NCBI GenBank assembly: GCA_947631625.1
Contig: CANRMA010000008.1
Location: forward strand, 62,001-126,000
Reading direction: 5' to 3'
DNA length: 64,000 bases
Origin: an uncultured Lachnospiraceae bacterium
GTDB taxonomy: Bacteria > Bacillota > Clostridia > Lachnospirales > Lachnospiraceae
Part shown: in pieces, positions 1 through 10,213 of the stretch
Layout of the letters: each line of letters starts with the position of its first letter
Numbering within the stretch: the stretch's first letter is position 1
Made by a program: the position numbers and the translations under genes
Notes under the pieces: generated by a model
Databases searched by the model: none
Seen by the model: only the letters and a program-made list of their open reading frames with translations
What the model was told of the DNA's origin: nothing

Positions 1-54
1 CACCGTATTGTTTCATCTCTATAAAAATGTCCTTTCCCAACATTATCGCATTAT

Positions 55-1443
55 TCAAAAATCAAATTTATCCGCAAAGTAAGCATCCAACCCGTCAATG
101 GACACACGCTCCTGCTCCATTGAATCACGGAAACGCACGGTCACGCAGTTATCCGTCTCTGACTCGAAATCATATGTAACGCAGAAAGGCGTTCCGATCT
201 CATCCTGTCTCCTGTAACGCTTGCCGATATTTCCTCTGTCATCGAATTCGCAGTTATATTTTTTACATAATTTCGTATATATTTTCTCGGCTCCCTCGTT
301 TAATTTCTTGGACAAAGGCAGCACGCCGATCTTAACAGGCGCAAGCGCAGGGTGGAAATGCAAGACCGTACGCACATCGCCTTCCCCTATCTCCTCTTCG
401 TCGTAAGCCGCGCAAAGAAAAGCCAACACAACACGGTCTGCGCCCAACGAAGGCTCTATTACATAAGGCACATATCTCTCATTTTTGACATCGTCAAAAT
501 AAGACAGATCTTCGCCCGAAGTATTCTGATGCTGCGTCAGGTCATAGTCTGTTCTGTCTGCGATGCCCCACAGCTCACCCCAACCAAACGGGAAAAGGAA
601 TTCGATATCGGTGGTTCCCTTAGAATAGAAACACAACTCCTCAGGAGAATGATCCCTAAGACGCATCTCATCTTCCTTTATTCCAAGCGACAAAAGCCAG
701 TCGCGGCAAAAACCTCTCCAATACTGAAACCATTCCATGTCAGTGCCGGGTTCACAGAAAAACTCAAGCTCCATCTGCTCGAACTCTCTTGTACGGAAAG
801 TAAAGTTGCCGGGAGTTATCTCATTACGAAAAGACTTGCCTATCTGCGCGATCCCGAAAGGAATCTTTTTACGCGAAGTCCTCTGTACGTTCTTAAAGTT
901 TACAAAAATGCCCTGTGCGGTCTCCGGTCTTAAATATACGGTGTTTTTGGCGTCTTCCGTAACGCCCTGAAAAGTCTTGAACATAAGATTGAACTGCCTT
1001 ATATCGGTAAAATTGTGTTTGCCGCAGGTAGGACAGGGTACGTTATGTTCTTCCACAAAATCTTTCATCTTCTGCTGTGACCAGCCGTCTATGGGCTCGG
1101 TAAGAGTAATGTTATTCTCAGCCGCATAATCCTCGATCAATTTATCCGCGCGGAAACGCTCATGACATTCCTTACAGTCCATAAGAGGATCCGAAAAACC
1201 GCCCAGATGTCCCGAAGCCACCCAGGTCTGCGGATTCATGAGAATGGCGCAGTCCACGCCGACATTATACGGATTTTCCATTACAAACTTCTGCCACCAG
1301 GCCTTCTTCACATTATTCTTTAATTCAACGCCAAGATTTCCGTAATCCCAAGTATTGGCCAAACCTCCGTAGATCTCCGAACCGGGATACACAAAGCCTC
1401 TTGCTTTCGCCAAGGCTGTGATTTTGTCCATTGTTTTTTCCAT
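55..1443 (-). CDS. glyS: Glycine--tRNA ligase, single-chain dimeric type
   Basis: Charges tRNA-Gly with glycine in the cytosol. The 462-residue protein is the alpha2 (one-subunit) class II form, not the GlyQ/GlyS tetramer. It opens with the family-typical stretch around [17 protein letters not shown], carries class II motif 2 around residues 203-230 (GKSFRNE followed by [12 protein letters not shown]), and RPETAQGIF at 172-180. Cysteine pairs at 90/93 and 137/140 could bind zinc. The ATG at 1443 is preceded by AAGGAG with nine bases of spacing. It is the last gene of an era-yqzL-recO-lipoprotein-glyS run. No T-box leader is visible in the 147 bases upstream. Very sure of the call. Confidence 0.97.
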   Translation of the reverse strand: MEKTMDKITALAKARGFVYPGSEIYGGLANTWDYGNLGVELKNNVKKAWWQKFVMENPYNVGVDCAILMNPQTWVASGHLGGFSDPLMDCKECHERFRADKLIEDYAAENNITLTEPIDGWSQQKMKDFVEEHNVPCPTCGKHNFTDIRQFNLMFKTFQGVTEDAKNTVYLRPETAQGIFVNFKNVQRTSRKKIPFGIAQIGKSFRNEITPGNFTFRTREFEQMELEFFCEPGTDMEWFQYWRGFCRDWLLSLGIKEDEMRLRDHSPEELCFYSKGTTDIEFLFPFGWGELWGIADRTDYDLTQHQNTSGEDLSYFDDVKNERYVPYVIEPSLGADRVVLAFLCAAYDEEEIGEGDVRTVLHFHPALAPVKIGVLPLSKKLNEGAEKIYTKLCKKYNCEFDDRGNIGKRYRRQDEIGTPFCVTYDFESETDNCVTVRFRDSMEQERVSIDGLDAYFADKFDF

Positions 1444-1590
1444 AATAGAATGCTCCTTCCTGTATATTAAACTATTTAGGTAATGCCTTATTAAAAATAT
1501 TAATTACTCATTACAGTATTGATCAACAGGCCTTCAGCTTGAAATGTCCATCTTGAAAGCTCAGCCTTAAATTCTCAGCTTTAAATAACA

Positions 1591-2190
1591 TTATTTAAAG
1601 ATAATGCAGGATATTGCATCGGTCTCAGAAGAATTAATAACGGCTGTTTTTTTATTTGTTATTTCCGCATCAGGACTTGTATATAATATTTTACCGTACA
1701 CATTGACCCCAAGAGTTTCTTCTCCAGTCTGTATCACTATGGCGTGATGGTCTGCAAGTTCGTTAAACTGCTCATCATCCAAAGCCCCGTCTTCCGCGGA
1801 CACCATATCTTTCAAATCATACCCCGCTTCACCCGCTTCGCTCACCGAGCCGCAAAAAAGCGTCCTGCCATTGAAACCGGCATAATCATCAGCATTTTTA
1901 TAGGATAGCCTGACTTTTACCATACCGTCCTGTTCTTCTATGGATTCACAGGAGATATTGCCGTCTTCACCATAAGAATCTATCTTTTCCTGCGCCATTT
2001 CTTTAAGCTCATCGACATCATAGTAGGCCTCATCAAAACTTTCCACAATCGTCTCCACTATTTTGCCGTCTTTGGAAAAAGAAACCGTATCCATATCGGA
2101 AGCATCGGTATCTTTATTCCCGCAGCCTGCCGTTACAACAAGCAAAAACATAAGCATATTAATGATAGTAATCCGTTTCAGTTTTTTCAT
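1591..2190 (-). CDS. Small lipoprotein of unknown function
   Basis: Not recognised as a named family. The protein is about 199 residues from the ATG at 2190, which has GGAGG eleven bases upstream; longer in-frame starts up to 2226 lack such a site. It begins with a basic, hydrophobic signal peptide ending in a lipobox (VTAGC), so it is predicted to be exported and lipid-anchored. The mature part is acidic, without cysteines other than the lipid anchor and a few scattered ones, and shows alternating strand-like segments. It sits between recO and glyS in a housekeeping operon, which says nothing clear about its job. Confidence 0.7.
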   Translation of the reverse strand: MKKLKRITIINMLMFLLVVTAGCGNKDTDASDMDTVSFSKDGKIVETIVESFDEAYYDVDELKEMAQEKIDSYGEDGNISCESIEEQDGMVKVRLSYKNADDYAGFNGRTLFCGSVSEAGEAGYDLKDMVSAEDGALDDEQFNELADHHAIVIQTGEETLGVNVYGKILYTSPDAEITNKKTAVINSSETDAISCIIFK

Positions 2191-2261
2191 AAGAAGCCCA
2201 TCCTCCCCTCTTACTAACGCTAACATACTGCCTTACATTATATCCGACTCATTTCATATTT

Positions 2262-2918
2262 TCAAGCCCCATACATATTATCCAGGATCTCAAGACTTTT
2301 AAAGTTTCTGTCAACATAACGTTTCCTGTAATCGTCCGCTATGGCTTTAAGCTCATTAAATACGGTATCGTTTACCGTAAAAGTATACAGTTTCTCTATT
2401 GACGCCCTGTTAATATAATCCACCGCGTATATTGTAGAATCATTAAAACTTTTTTCTTTTGGCAGTCCCGGGAATTCACCGTTTAAGATCATGGCCTTAA
2501 GTTCAAATATGTAACGCACCAATGCATTTGGAAATTTCTCATGCATCAGCGCCTTAAGGGACTGATACAAAAGCTTGAGCTGCTCCTTATCATCATTATT
2601 CTCTCTGGTATAATAATCCATAACTTCCAAAAAATATATTCCGTAATATGCGCTTTCATAATCTTTGCGCAAGCCTTCAAAATAATTGCTTATATCGGCT
2701 TCCACAAGATTATAAGCCGATCTGCCCGCATATAGTTTAAACGTACCGAAAGAAAAAGGATCGGTCGCGGCAAGCAGCCTGCTGCCCTGTCTTCTCGCGC
2801 CTCTTGCAAACGCGGAAATCTTTCCTTTTTCTTTCGTTAAAATGACCACTCTTCTATCATATTCACCAATCGGCTCAGCTTTTAAAATCATCCCTGTAAG
2901 CAGCGTATAATCCTGCAT
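2262..2918 (-). CDS. recO: DNA repair protein RecO
   Basis: RecO anneals complementary strands and, with RecR, helps load RecA on gapped DNA in the RecFOR pathway. The N-terminal OB-fold signature is visible (MILKAEPIGEYDRRVVILT, then KGKISAFARGARR), followed by a helical C-terminal half. The typical four-cysteine zinc site of RecO is absent here, which is common in related clostridia as far as I know. I chose the ATG at 2918 (MQDYTLLTG), the usual family start; an in-frame ATG at 2951 would overlap the upstream gene more deeply. The start overlaps the end of the YqzL-like gene, suggesting translational coupling. Confidence 0.92.
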   Translation of the reverse strand: MQDYTLLTGMILKAEPIGEYDRRVVILTKEKGKISAFARGARRQGSRLLAATDPFSFGTFKLYAGRSAYNLVEADISNYFEGLRKDYESAYYGIYFLEVMDYYTRENNDDKEQLKLLYQSLKALMHEKFPNALVRYIFELKAMILNGEFPGLPKEKSFNDSTIYAVDYINRASIEKLYTFTVNDTVFNELKAIADDYRKRYVDRNFKSLEILDNMYGA

Positions 2919-3063
2919 CAGACTCTTCACCCAACCCGTCTTTTTTTGCAAAATCCTGTCTCTTTTGTGCTAAATCCGTTTCCCGTAGTGCATTTTTATA
3001 TGACAGAAAATCATTTATGCTTCCTGTCTGCATAAATCTTTCCCAGTAATTTATATCTTTCAT
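2875..3063 (-). CDS. yqzL: YqzL-like small protein
   Basis: A 62-residue protein whose N-terminal part (NYWERFMQTGSINDFLSYK) resembles the short YqzL proteins that lie between era and recO in Bacillus. The function of YqzL is not established. Position here is the same: directly after era and overlapping the recO start by about 44 bases. The ATG at 3063 has GGGGG six bases upstream; an ATG 18 bases further up is less likely. The C-terminal half is charged and not conserved as far as I can tell. The identification rests on both resemblance and gene order. Confidence 0.75.
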   Translation of the reverse strand: MKDINYWERFMQTGSINDFLSYKNALRETDLAQKRQDFAKKDGLGEESDAGLYAAYRDDFKS

Positions 3064-3116
3064 CTTAAGCCCCCTAATCAACTGTATGATATTAGGGTTA
3101 GCTTTTTTATGTTTTT

Positions 3117-4019
3117 CTATTCGGAATCTTTAGGATTATATCCGAAATTTTTCAAAAGGAAATCACTGTCGCGCCAGTCCTTTTTTACCTTGACCCAGAG
3201 CTTGAGATTTACCTGCCGTTCAACCAGATCTTCTATATCGTGTCTTGCAAGCGAGCCGATCTTTTTCAGCATCTGCCCCTGTCTGCCTATGATTATGCCT
3301 TTATGAGACTCCTTTTCACAGATAATTACCGCATCTATATCGACTAAATGTTTCTTATAATTCATTGCTTCGATAGTAACCGCTATGCCGTGCGGTATCT
3401 CATCTTCAAGACATCTTAACGCCTTCTCCCTTATAAGTTCCGCCACGATCTGCCTTATGGGCTGATCCGTCACCGTATCTTCGTCATAATAAGGATGTCC
3501 GTAGGGCAGATACTTAAATATGCACGAAATCAGCTCGTTCGCGCCGTCTCCCTTAAGCGCCGATACGGGCACGATCTCCGCAAAATCCATCTGCTTTCTG
3601 TAAGTGTCAATAAAAAGCAGTATCTCATCTTTTTTAACGGTGTCAATCTTATTTATCACAAGAATAACAGGTGTTTTTATATTCTTAAGCTGTTCGATTA
3701 TATGTTGTTCTCCGGCGCCTATATATGTGGTAGGCTCAACTAACCAGAGTACCACATCCACCTCGGAAAAAGTCCGTTCCGCAGTATTTACCATATAGGC
3801 GCCAAGTTTGTTTTTCGCCTTATGGATACCGGGCGTATCCAGAAAAACTATCTGCCCCTCTTCGGAAGTATATACTGTCTGTATCCTGTTTCTGGTCGTC
3901 TGAGGCTTATTTGAAGTGATCGCGATCTTTTGTCCTATCAGACGGTTCATCAGAGTTGACTTACCCACGTTAGGTCTGCCGATCAAGGTTGCAAACCCGG
4001 ATTTATACTGTTCGTTCAA
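3117..4019 (-). CDS. era: GTPase Era
   Basis: Essential GTPase that binds the 3' end of 16S rRNA and assists 30S subunit maturation. Visible motifs: G1 GRPNVGKST, G2/G3 region with DTPGIHK, G4 NKID, G5 SALKG, then a C-terminal KH domain with the GRQGQMLKKIG loop. I prefer the TTG at 4019 because GGGAGG lies eight bases upstream; an in-frame ATG at 4040 has its nearest purine-rich site only one base away. The 300-residue length matches the family. It leads into yqzL and recO, the order seen across Firmicutes. Confidence 0.95.
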   Translation of the reverse strand: MNEQYKSGFATLIGRPNVGKSTLMNRLIGQKIAITSNKPQTTRNRIQTVYTSEEGQIVFLDTPGIHKAKNKLGAYMVNTAERTFSEVDVVLWLVEPTTYIGAGEQHIIEQLKNIKTPVILVINKIDTVKKDEILLFIDTYRKQMDFAEIVPVSALKGDGANELISCIFKYLPYGHPYYDEDTVTDQPIRQIVAELIREKALRCLEDEIPHGIAVTIEAMNYKKHLVDIDAVIICEKESHKGIIIGRQGQMLKKIGSLARHDIEDLVERQVNLKLWVKVKKDWRDSDFLLKNFGYNPKDSE

Positions 4020-4078
4020 ACCGTTTATCCTCCCAAGCATACTTCCTGCATTTCCTTCATTAAACTTACCGTATGCTC

Positions 4079-5260
4079 TTACTCTTCTTTACCGGTCTTG
4101 TTTTCATCGTTTTCGGACCGGACGTCTGCCGTTTTATCTTCCGCTGTCTTTTCTGCCGCTGTTTTATCTTCCATGTTTTTTTCTTCCGCTGTTTTTTCAG
4201 ACTCCGCTTCTTTGAGCGTTTCATTGAGCCGGTCTTTATGCTTACCTTTATTTTTACTTTTATTTTTCTTTTTTCTGATGAATTTTTTAATAAGCATAAC
4301 AACAACTATGATAACTGCGGCGCATATGATAATATTAACTATATTAACCACAAACCATACAAAAATATTCACTATGCAGTTTTTAAGGTTATCCATATTC
4401 CCGATAAAACCGTTCCGGATCCTGTCAAATACAGAATTTTCCGAAACTCTTACTTCTCTTTTTACTTCCTGTATACTAAGTCTTACGGTGCTGTAATCGA
4501 TCTTATTATCCATAACCCGAAGCTGGGATTCCATGTTCTCAAGCTCGTATCTTACTTCCGAAAGCCTCTGCTCGATTGAAATGATATCTTCCACGGTTTC
4601 GGCCTTTTCCAAAAGCTCAAGCAGCCTTTTCTGCTCCGTGACAAGAGCGTTCTTATGACTCTCCAGATCCACGTACTGTAACGTAACATCTTCCACCTGC
4701 TCCGTCTTGCTTATGATATTGCTTTCACCATCCACAAACACGACAAATTCGTCAAGACGCTGCTCAGGTATGCGTATATTCCAGTCGGCGCTCCTGTTCC
4801 GGCTTCCGCCGCCCGTCGCCGCAGGATCGATCTCCTCATAAAATCTGCTTCCGTTGTACTCATTCTGATACTCTATGTAGCCGCCAAGCTCGCTTATCTG
4901 CGCTGCAAGATTTGCTATAAGCGTATCATAATGTTCCGTCTCTGCATCTATATTTACTGTTTTGATAAGTTTGCGCCCCGACGCATCGACGTTTTCTTCA
5001 GGCATTTTGCCGACATCTCCGCCTTCACCCTCAACAGCATACTCTTCGGCGGTTGTATCCGCCGCGACGCCGTTTGAATAATCGGACGTCTGTACGGCCG
5101 TCGCGTTATTGACAGACGTAATATATCCATAGCCGGGCGCAGTGTCATAAGCTGCCTCATAAGCGACAGAACCGTCCGAAGTTTTAGAACTTCCGCAGGC
5201 CGTAAGTAAAGCCGCAGCCGCAATAAAAAGCGCAGCTTTTTTCAATCTTTTCTTTTTCAT
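4079..5260 (-). CDS. DUF4349 lipoprotein with coiled coil and membrane segment
   Basis: A 393-residue envelope protein. It starts with a signal peptide and lipobox (LLTAC), then a low-complexity stretch, then a DUF4349-like region with a long heptad-rich coiled coil (around residues 190-245) and a hydrophobic segment near 290-320 that should span the membrane. The tail is an extremely charged Lys/Glu region with repeats of an AEEKTAEDKTA type. DUF4349 proteins are of unknown function; possibly a membrane-associated scaffold. A strong GGGGAGG site precedes the ATG at 5260. It lies just upstream of era on the same strand. Confidence 0.8.
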   Translation of the reverse strand: MKKKRLKKAALFIAAAALLTACGSSKTSDGSVAYEAAYDTAPGYGYITSVNNATAVQTSDYSNGVAADTTAEEYAVEGEGGDVGKMPEENVDASGRKLIKTVNIDAETEHYDTLIANLAAQISELGGYIEYQNEYNGSRFYEEIDPAATGGGSRNRSADWNIRIPEQRLDEFVVFVDGESNIISKTEQVEDVTLQYVDLESHKNALVTEQKRLLELLEKAETVEDIISIEQRLSEVRYELENMESQLRVMDNKIDYSTVRLSIQEVKREVRVSENSVFDRIRNGFIGNMDNLKNCIVNIFVWFVVNIVNIIICAAVIIVVVMLIKKFIRKKKNKSKNKGKHKDRLNETLKEAESEKTAEEKNMEDKTAAEKTAEDKTADVRSENDENKTGKEE

Positions 5261-5278
5261 ATCTCATCCTCCCCCTAC

Positions 5279-8200
5279 TCAATGAAACAGATAATCAGTC
5301 TCATCAAACAGCTTCTTCTGCCGCTTTATCTTATCCTCATTGCCAACTACACATAAACTCTCATCATCCATAAATGCTTTGATATATTCCGAAAGTTCCC
5401 TTATAGTCTCGGGCCGGGTATTAAGAAGCTCATCACGTTCTTTCTGCGCCTGCTCGTCGGAATAATGCGTCATATAACCTGATAACGAATACGCTCCTTT
5501 GGCGGAAGGAGTCATAGGCATGTCAAGCTCGCTTACGGCTCCGATAATATACTGCGTCATCGTTCTCTCGTCCGCATCAAAATTGCGTATATATTCAGAC
5601 GCTTTTTCGAATATGTCTATGGTCTTCTCCAGATTTGGATCCCTGTAGGACACAAAGTAGCTTTCACCGGTTTTGCCAAAATGGCACATACATCCGTAGG
5701 CTCCGCCTTTTACGCGCACCTGCGTCCAAAGATAGTCATATCCCATCATCACTTTAAGCGCTCTCAGCGCGCCTGTATAATGAAGTCCCTTTTTATAAAA
5801 ATTACCGGCCCTGCACACATACTGAACCTGTGAAGAAGTCATGAAGCCTTCATTCTTTTTTACGGGCTGCGGCTTATAGTCCTCATCTTTAACAGGCTCA
5901 TTGTAAAGAGAGTTCTTAAAATCTTCCACAAGCGTCTCAATGCCTGCAAGCCCTTCTTTCTGCGCGGTATAATCCACCATCAGATTTTCCGGTCTGAAAA
6001 TATAACGGGTCAGCTCTTCAAGTTTCCCGATAAGCTCATCCCTGCAGCCGTCAAAATTTTTATCGGACTCCTCCAACAGTCTGTAAAAAGGTATGCCGCT
6101 AACACTGTCAGCTATCGTTGCAACCTCTGATAAATAAGACAGGGCCCTCATTACCGCAACCAAATGCCCCGCCGACATCATATTGGCCTGTTTCTGGGAT
6201 TTAAGCTCTGCAATGAGTTCATGCATTCTCTTACCGTCGTCAAACTTTGAAGACATTATTATCTCTTTTACCAGTTTAAACGCCGACTCTATATTTTCAT
6301 ACAATACTTTTACCTTTATCTCAAACATGGCCTTATAGCTTACCATATCGCGGGCGTCGGTATAAGTATTTATCGCAGTGGTTATGCCGCCGGTCAGTAT
6401 ATTGATCTCGTTAAAAAGCTCCGCATAGGTATGGTTTTCCGTATCCACAAGCCCGAGCGCGGCCTTTAAAAGCCCCACATACTTAAACAACTCTTCCGGT
6501 ACTTTGGACAGATCGAACATAAACCTCAGATAACCTATGCCGTTTGTAAAGATGTCATGATATAAAAGGACGGTATCACCCACCTTTTTTTCCTCATTAA
6601 CATACTTAGGCGCCTCTTTTTTAATATCACTGCATTCAAGCAGCGGGATCTTCTCAAGATCCTCTTTTGCGTCAGGCTCCTCCTGATACTGTTTCAGCGC
6701 CTTGGTGCCGGCCACGATCTCCAAGATCTCCTCTTTGGACATTGCGACCTTTTTCTTGGCAAGTTCATCCGCAAGCGCCTTATCCCTTTTGCCTGTAAGC
6801 CCTTTTACCGGTTCAACAACCACTATGGTCCTGTGCGTATTATTTATCAGATTGTCATTAATAAGCTTCTTATAATAGTCTGTTTCAATGGCTTTTTTAA
6901 GCTCCGCATACGTATCATTTGCTTCAATATGCGCAAACGGCAGGTTTTCATCATACAACCAACTGTCGAACATCTGAAGACCGAAAAGCAGCCCCTTGGG
7001 ATAAGATCCGAAATCCGCCTCTCTGTATTTGAATTCATAAAAATTAAGTCCCGCTCTAAGTGCCTTTTTATCCGGCCCGTCTGCGGCAATTCTTTTAAGC
7101 CCGCTCTCTATTGTTCCGATAAAATCTTCAAGCTGTTCCTTATTGGCATTCTTTGCCACTATGGAGAAAAAGGGCTGCCTTATACCGTTCTCATAGGTAC
7201 TGTACACATCACGGCCTATGCCCTTATCAATAAGAGCCTTCTTAAGCGGCGCTCCCGGCGCTGAGCAAAGCACGTAATCCAATACCTGAAACGCTATATA
7301 CTGTTTTTTATCCAGATTGTCCCCAAAAGAAATATTATACGAAAGATAAGTATTATCTTTCTCCGATTCGCTGTCCATGATAGGATATTCCTTATATACG
7401 GTTACCGGCTTCTCAAACGGTTTCTGAAGTTTAAGCTCGGAATCCATACTCAGGAAATCATATTTTGACAGATACTCCCTGTCGATAAAATCCAGTTTCT
7501 GCGCCATATCCATATCGCCGTACAGATAGATATAACTGTTTGACGGATGATAATACCTGCTGTGAAAATCAAGAAATGCCTCATAGGTAAGCTTAGGAAT
7601 ATCATCAGGATCGCCGCCCGATTCCACGGCATATGAAGTATCGGGATACAGTGAATTCATTATCTCCCTGTCGAGCACATCATCGGGGGATGAAAAAGCG
7701 CCCTTCATTTCGTTATATACGACCCCGTTTATGGTAAGCTCATCCTCCGGGCTGTCTAATTCATAATGCCAGCCTTCCTGTCTGAATATCTTCTCTTCAT
7801 TATAGATATTGGGATGAAATACCGCATCCAGATAAACATCCATCAGATTCTGAAAATCCTTATCGTTACAGCTCGCCACAGGATATACCGTCTTGTCCGG
7901 ATAGGTCATCGCATTCAAAAACGTATTCAGCGATCCTTTTGCAAGCTCTATAAAAGGATCTTTTACCGGGAATTTATCCGAACCGCAAAGCACGCTGTGC
8001 TCTATTATATGGGCGACGCCTGTACTGTCGGCAGGCGGAGTCCTGAAACCGATATAAAACACCTTATTATCATCATCATTTGACAATAACGCCACTCTTG
8101 CTCCCGTCTTATTATGCTTAAGCACATATGCAAGTGAATTTAACTCCTTTATCGTCCTCTTTTCAAGTATCGTGTAAGCCTGTAACTTTTCAATCTGCAT
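5279..8200 (-). CDS. M16C zinc metallopeptidase (presequence-protease-like)
   Basis: A ~973-residue member of the M16C/PreP-Cym1 family, which degrades short unstructured peptides inside a closed chamber made of two halves. The inverted zinc motif HIIEH is at residues 64-68, within GVAHIIEHSVLCGS, and the second glutamate of the site lies downstream in the first domain. The C-terminal half carries the Arg/Tyr-containing pocket typical of the family (around VKGGAYG). The ATG at 8200 (MQIEKLQAY) matches the conserved family start; in-frame ATGs at 8212 and 8221 are possible. The long run of unbroken homology-like sequence makes the call firm. It is probably cytosolic because no signal peptide is seen. 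Confidence 0.92.
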   Translation of the reverse strand: MQIEKLQAYTILEKRTIKELNSLAYVLKHNKTGARVALLSNDDDNKVFYIGFRTPPADSTGVAHIIEHSVLCGSDKFPVKDPFIELAKGSLNTFLNAMTYPDKTVYPVASCNDKDFQNLMDVYLDAVFHPNIYNEEKIFRQEGWHYELDSPEDELTINGVVYNEMKGAFSSPDDVLDREIMNSLYPDTSYAVESGGDPDDIPKLTYEAFLDFHSRYYHPSNSYIYLYGDMDMAQKLDFIDREYLSKYDFLSMDSELKLQKPFEKPVTVYKEYPIMDSESEKDNTYLSYNISFGDNLDKKQYIAFQVLDYVLCSAPGAPLKKALIDKGIGRDVYSTYENGIRQPFFSIVAKNANKEQLEDFIGTIESGLKRIAADGPDKKALRAGLNFYEFKYREADFGSYPKGLLFGLQMFDSWLYDENLPFAHIEANDTYAELKKAIETDYYKKLINDNLINNTHRTIVVVEPVKGLTGKRDKALADELAKKKVAMSKEEILEIVAGTKALKQYQEEPDAKEDLEKIPLLECSDIKKEAPKYVNEEKKVGDTVLLYHDIFTNGIGYLRFMFDLSKVPEELFKYVGLLKAALGLVDTENHTYAELFNEINILTGGITTAINTYTDARDMVSYKAMFEIKVKVLYENIESAFKLVKEIIMSSKFDDGKRMHELIAELKSQKQANMMSAGHLVAVMRALSYLSEVATIADSVSGIPFYRLLEESDKNFDGCRDELIGKLEELTRYIFRPENLMVDYTAQKEGLAGIETLVEDFKNSLYNEPVKDEDYKPQPVKKNEGFMTSSQVQYVCRAGNFYKKGLHYTGALRALKVMMGYDYLWTQVRVKGGAYGCMCHFGKTGESYFVSYRDPNLEKTIDIFEKASEYIRNFDADERTMTQYIIGAVSELDMPMTPSAKGAYSLSGYMTHYSDEQAQKERDELLNTRPETIRELSEYIKAFMDDESLCVVGNEDKIKRQKKLFDETDYLFH

Positions 8201-8302
8201 CCTATAAACCATGCCTTTCATAAAATCTTTTTTGCCTGACCTTATTAGTATATCACTTTAGCCCGAAATTAGCAAAAATTACGAAAATATATGCCTAAAA
8301 TA

Positions 8303-9331
8303 CTAATCTATCTTAACTTTTCCGGCCAACACATTTTTATAATCTTCCAGATTTTTTTGAAGCAGGGCAGGCGTGTCCAGACCATACGGACATTTGCTTT
8401 TACACTGATTGCAGTGTATACAGTTTTCTATCTTCATCATTGCTTCCTGCCCTTCTTTGCTCAAACGCTCTTTTATGGGAGAACGGCGGAGAAGAAGGGA
8501 CATCCTTGCGCAGTTGTTGATCTCGATCCCTACCGGACAGGGCATACAATAACCGCAGCCGCGGCAGAAATCACCAAGCAGCTCTCCCCTGTCATGTTCT
8601 ATCACGGCTTTAAGTTCATCGTTCATAACCGGCGGCTTGTCTATGTAAGATAAAAACTCGTCAAGTTCTCTCTCTCTCTGGACGCCCCATATGGGAAGCA
8701 CATTGTCATACTGCGCAAGATAAGCGTAAGCCGCCGCCGAATTGGTTATAAGACCGCCGGATAACGCCTTCATGGCAATAAAGCCCATGTCCGCTTCCTT
8801 ACACTTATTTACAAGCTCAATATCTTTCTCTGTCGCCAGATACGAAAAAGGAAACTGCAATGTCTCATAAAGCCCGCTCTCTATTGCCTCGTCAGCCACC
8901 AAAAGCCTGTGATTTGTAATTCCTATGTGCCTGATCTTTCCCTGTTCCTTAGCTTTAAGCATAGCATCATAAAGACCGCTTTCGTCGCCCGGCTTAGGGC
9001 AGAAAGGAATATTATGAAACTGATAAATATCTATATGATCTGTCTTAAGCTCGCTTAAACTCGTTTCCAGATCCTTCCAAAAAGTCTCTGCATTCTTGGC
9101 GCCTGTTTTGGTCGCGATCCATACCTTATCACGCATACCTTCAAAAGCCAGACCGAGTTTATGCTCGCTGTCCGTATACCATCTCGCCGTATCGAAAAAC
9201 GTAATTCCGTTATCATATGCTTTTTTTAACAGATACACCGCGTCATTATCGGATATACGCTGGATAGGCAGCGCGCCGAATGCGTTTTTATTTGTCACTA
9301 TTTCTGTTTTTCCAAGTCTTACATCAGCCAT
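8303..9331 (-). CDS. Aldo/keto reductase with C-terminal 4Fe-4S domain
   Basis: NAD(P)H-dependent oxidoreductase of the aldo/keto reductase superfamily with an added ferredoxin-like tail. The barrel part shows the tetrad context (FFDTARWY, a lysine in WIATKTGA, a histidine in IYQFHN). Near the C-terminus two CxxCxxCxxxCP motifs (CRGCGYCMPCP and CIHCNQCKSKCP) should bind two 4Fe-4S clusters, so electrons may come from ferredoxin or another Fe-S donor. The ATG at 9331 has GAGGAG at seven bases; an ATG at 9337 is too close to it. It directly follows rnfB on the same strand, but no functional tie is proven. Confidence 0.93.
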   Translation of the reverse strand: MADVRLGKTEIVTNKNAFGALPIQRISDNDAVYLLKKAYDNGITFFDTARWYTDSEHKLGLAFEGMRDKVWIATKTGAKNAETFWKDLETSLSELKTDHIDIYQFHNIPFCPKPGDESGLYDAMLKAKEQGKIRHIGITNHRLLVADEAIESGLYETLQFPFSYLATEKDIELVNKCKEADMGFIAMKALSGGLITNSAAAYAYLAQYDNVLPIWGVQRERELDEFLSYIDKPPVMNDELKAVIEHDRGELLGDFCRGCGYCMPCPVGIEINNCARMSLLLRRSPIKERLSKEGQEAMMKIENCIHCNQCKSKCPYGLDTPALLQKNLEDYKNVLAGKVKID

Positions 9332-9361
9332 GATCATTCTCCTCTACATTATATTATAAAC

Positions 9362-10153
9362 TCAGACAATTATCTTCTTCGGGCACTTTTCTTTGCAGAT
9401 TCCGCAGCCCGTACATTTGTTCTGGTCGATCGTCGCATTAAACTCATCGATTATGATCGCGTCCGCAGGACAGTTCTTCTTGCATAACTGACAGCCTATG
9501 CAGCCGACCTGACAAGCTTTCATGGTGACGGGGCCCTTGTCATGCGAACTGCAGGCAACTGCATGCTTAGCTTCATAAGGAATGAGTGTTATAAGATTTT
9601 TCGGGCAGACGGCCACACATTTTCCGCAGGCCTTGCATTTCTCCTTATCAACCACGGCTACTCCGTTCACTATATCTATCGCGGCAAAAGGGCAGGCTTT
9701 GACGCAGCTTCCAAAGCCAAGGCAGCCGTAATTACATGTCTTTGCGCCTCCGTTTGGCACATATGCAAGCATCCTGCAATCCTCAATACCGTAATATTCA
9801 TAATCCAGAGTGGTTTTGTCACAGTCTCCCCTGCACTGCACGAAAGCGACCTGTCTTACGCTCTCGCCGGCTTCCACGCCCATGATCTCGGCCACCTTTT
9901 TACCGACGTTCTCACCGCCCACGGGACACGCATTGACCGGAGCCTCCCCTTTGGCAATAGCCGCCGCAAGGCCGGAACAGCCTGCATAACCGCAGCCGCC
10001 GCAGTTATTCCCGGGCAGAACTTTAAGCACCGCTTCTTCTTTTTCATCCACATCCACTTTAAAATTAATTGCCGCAACCCCAAGGAAAAGTCCGACAAAC
10101 AGTCCTACTCCTCCGACTACTGCGGTAGCGACCAAGATTCCCGCCATTTCCAT
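9362..10153 (-). CDS. rnfB: Rnf complex subunit RnfB, Fe-S protein
   Basis: Entry module of the Rnf ferredoxin:NAD+ oxidoreductase, anchored by one N-terminal helix and facing the cytosol. After the helix comes the CGGCGYAGC motif (Fer4_7-like) near residue 50, followed by three or more ferredoxin-type CxxCxxCxxxCP motifs. The 263 residues fit the family. It is the last gene of the rnf operon (transcribed C-D-G-E-A-B), and 60 bases separate it from rnfA. GGAG lies about ten bases before the ATG. RnfB takes electrons from reduced ferredoxin and passes them through the membrane subunits. Confidence 0.97.
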   Translation of the reverse strand: MEMAGILVATAVVGGVGLFVGLFLGVAAINFKVDVDEKEEAVLKVLPGNNCGGCGYAGCSGLAAAIAKGEAPVNACPVGGENVGKKVAEIMGVEAGESVRQVAFVQCRGDCDKTTLDYEYYGIEDCRMLAYVPNGGAKTCNYGCLGFGSCVKACPFAAIDIVNGVAVVDKEKCKACGKCVAVCPKNLITLIPYEAKHAVACSSHDKGPVTMKACQVGCIGCQLCKKNCPADAIIIDEFNATIDQNKCTGCGICKEKCPKKIIV

Positions 10154-10213
10154 ATAAGAAGATCTCCTTTCAGATTTTCCACACTTATCAAAACTTCCCT
10201 GACTAAAGCAATC

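Noticed and set aside
1-16. Possible start of a further minus-strand gene (ATG at 16, reading out of the window)
   Set aside because: Only five codons are visible and the AAAGGA site is 13 bases away; not enough to call a gene.
1444-1590. T-box leader ahead of glyS
   Set aside because: The stretch is only 147 bases and lacks the GGGTGGNACC-type element; nothing supports it.
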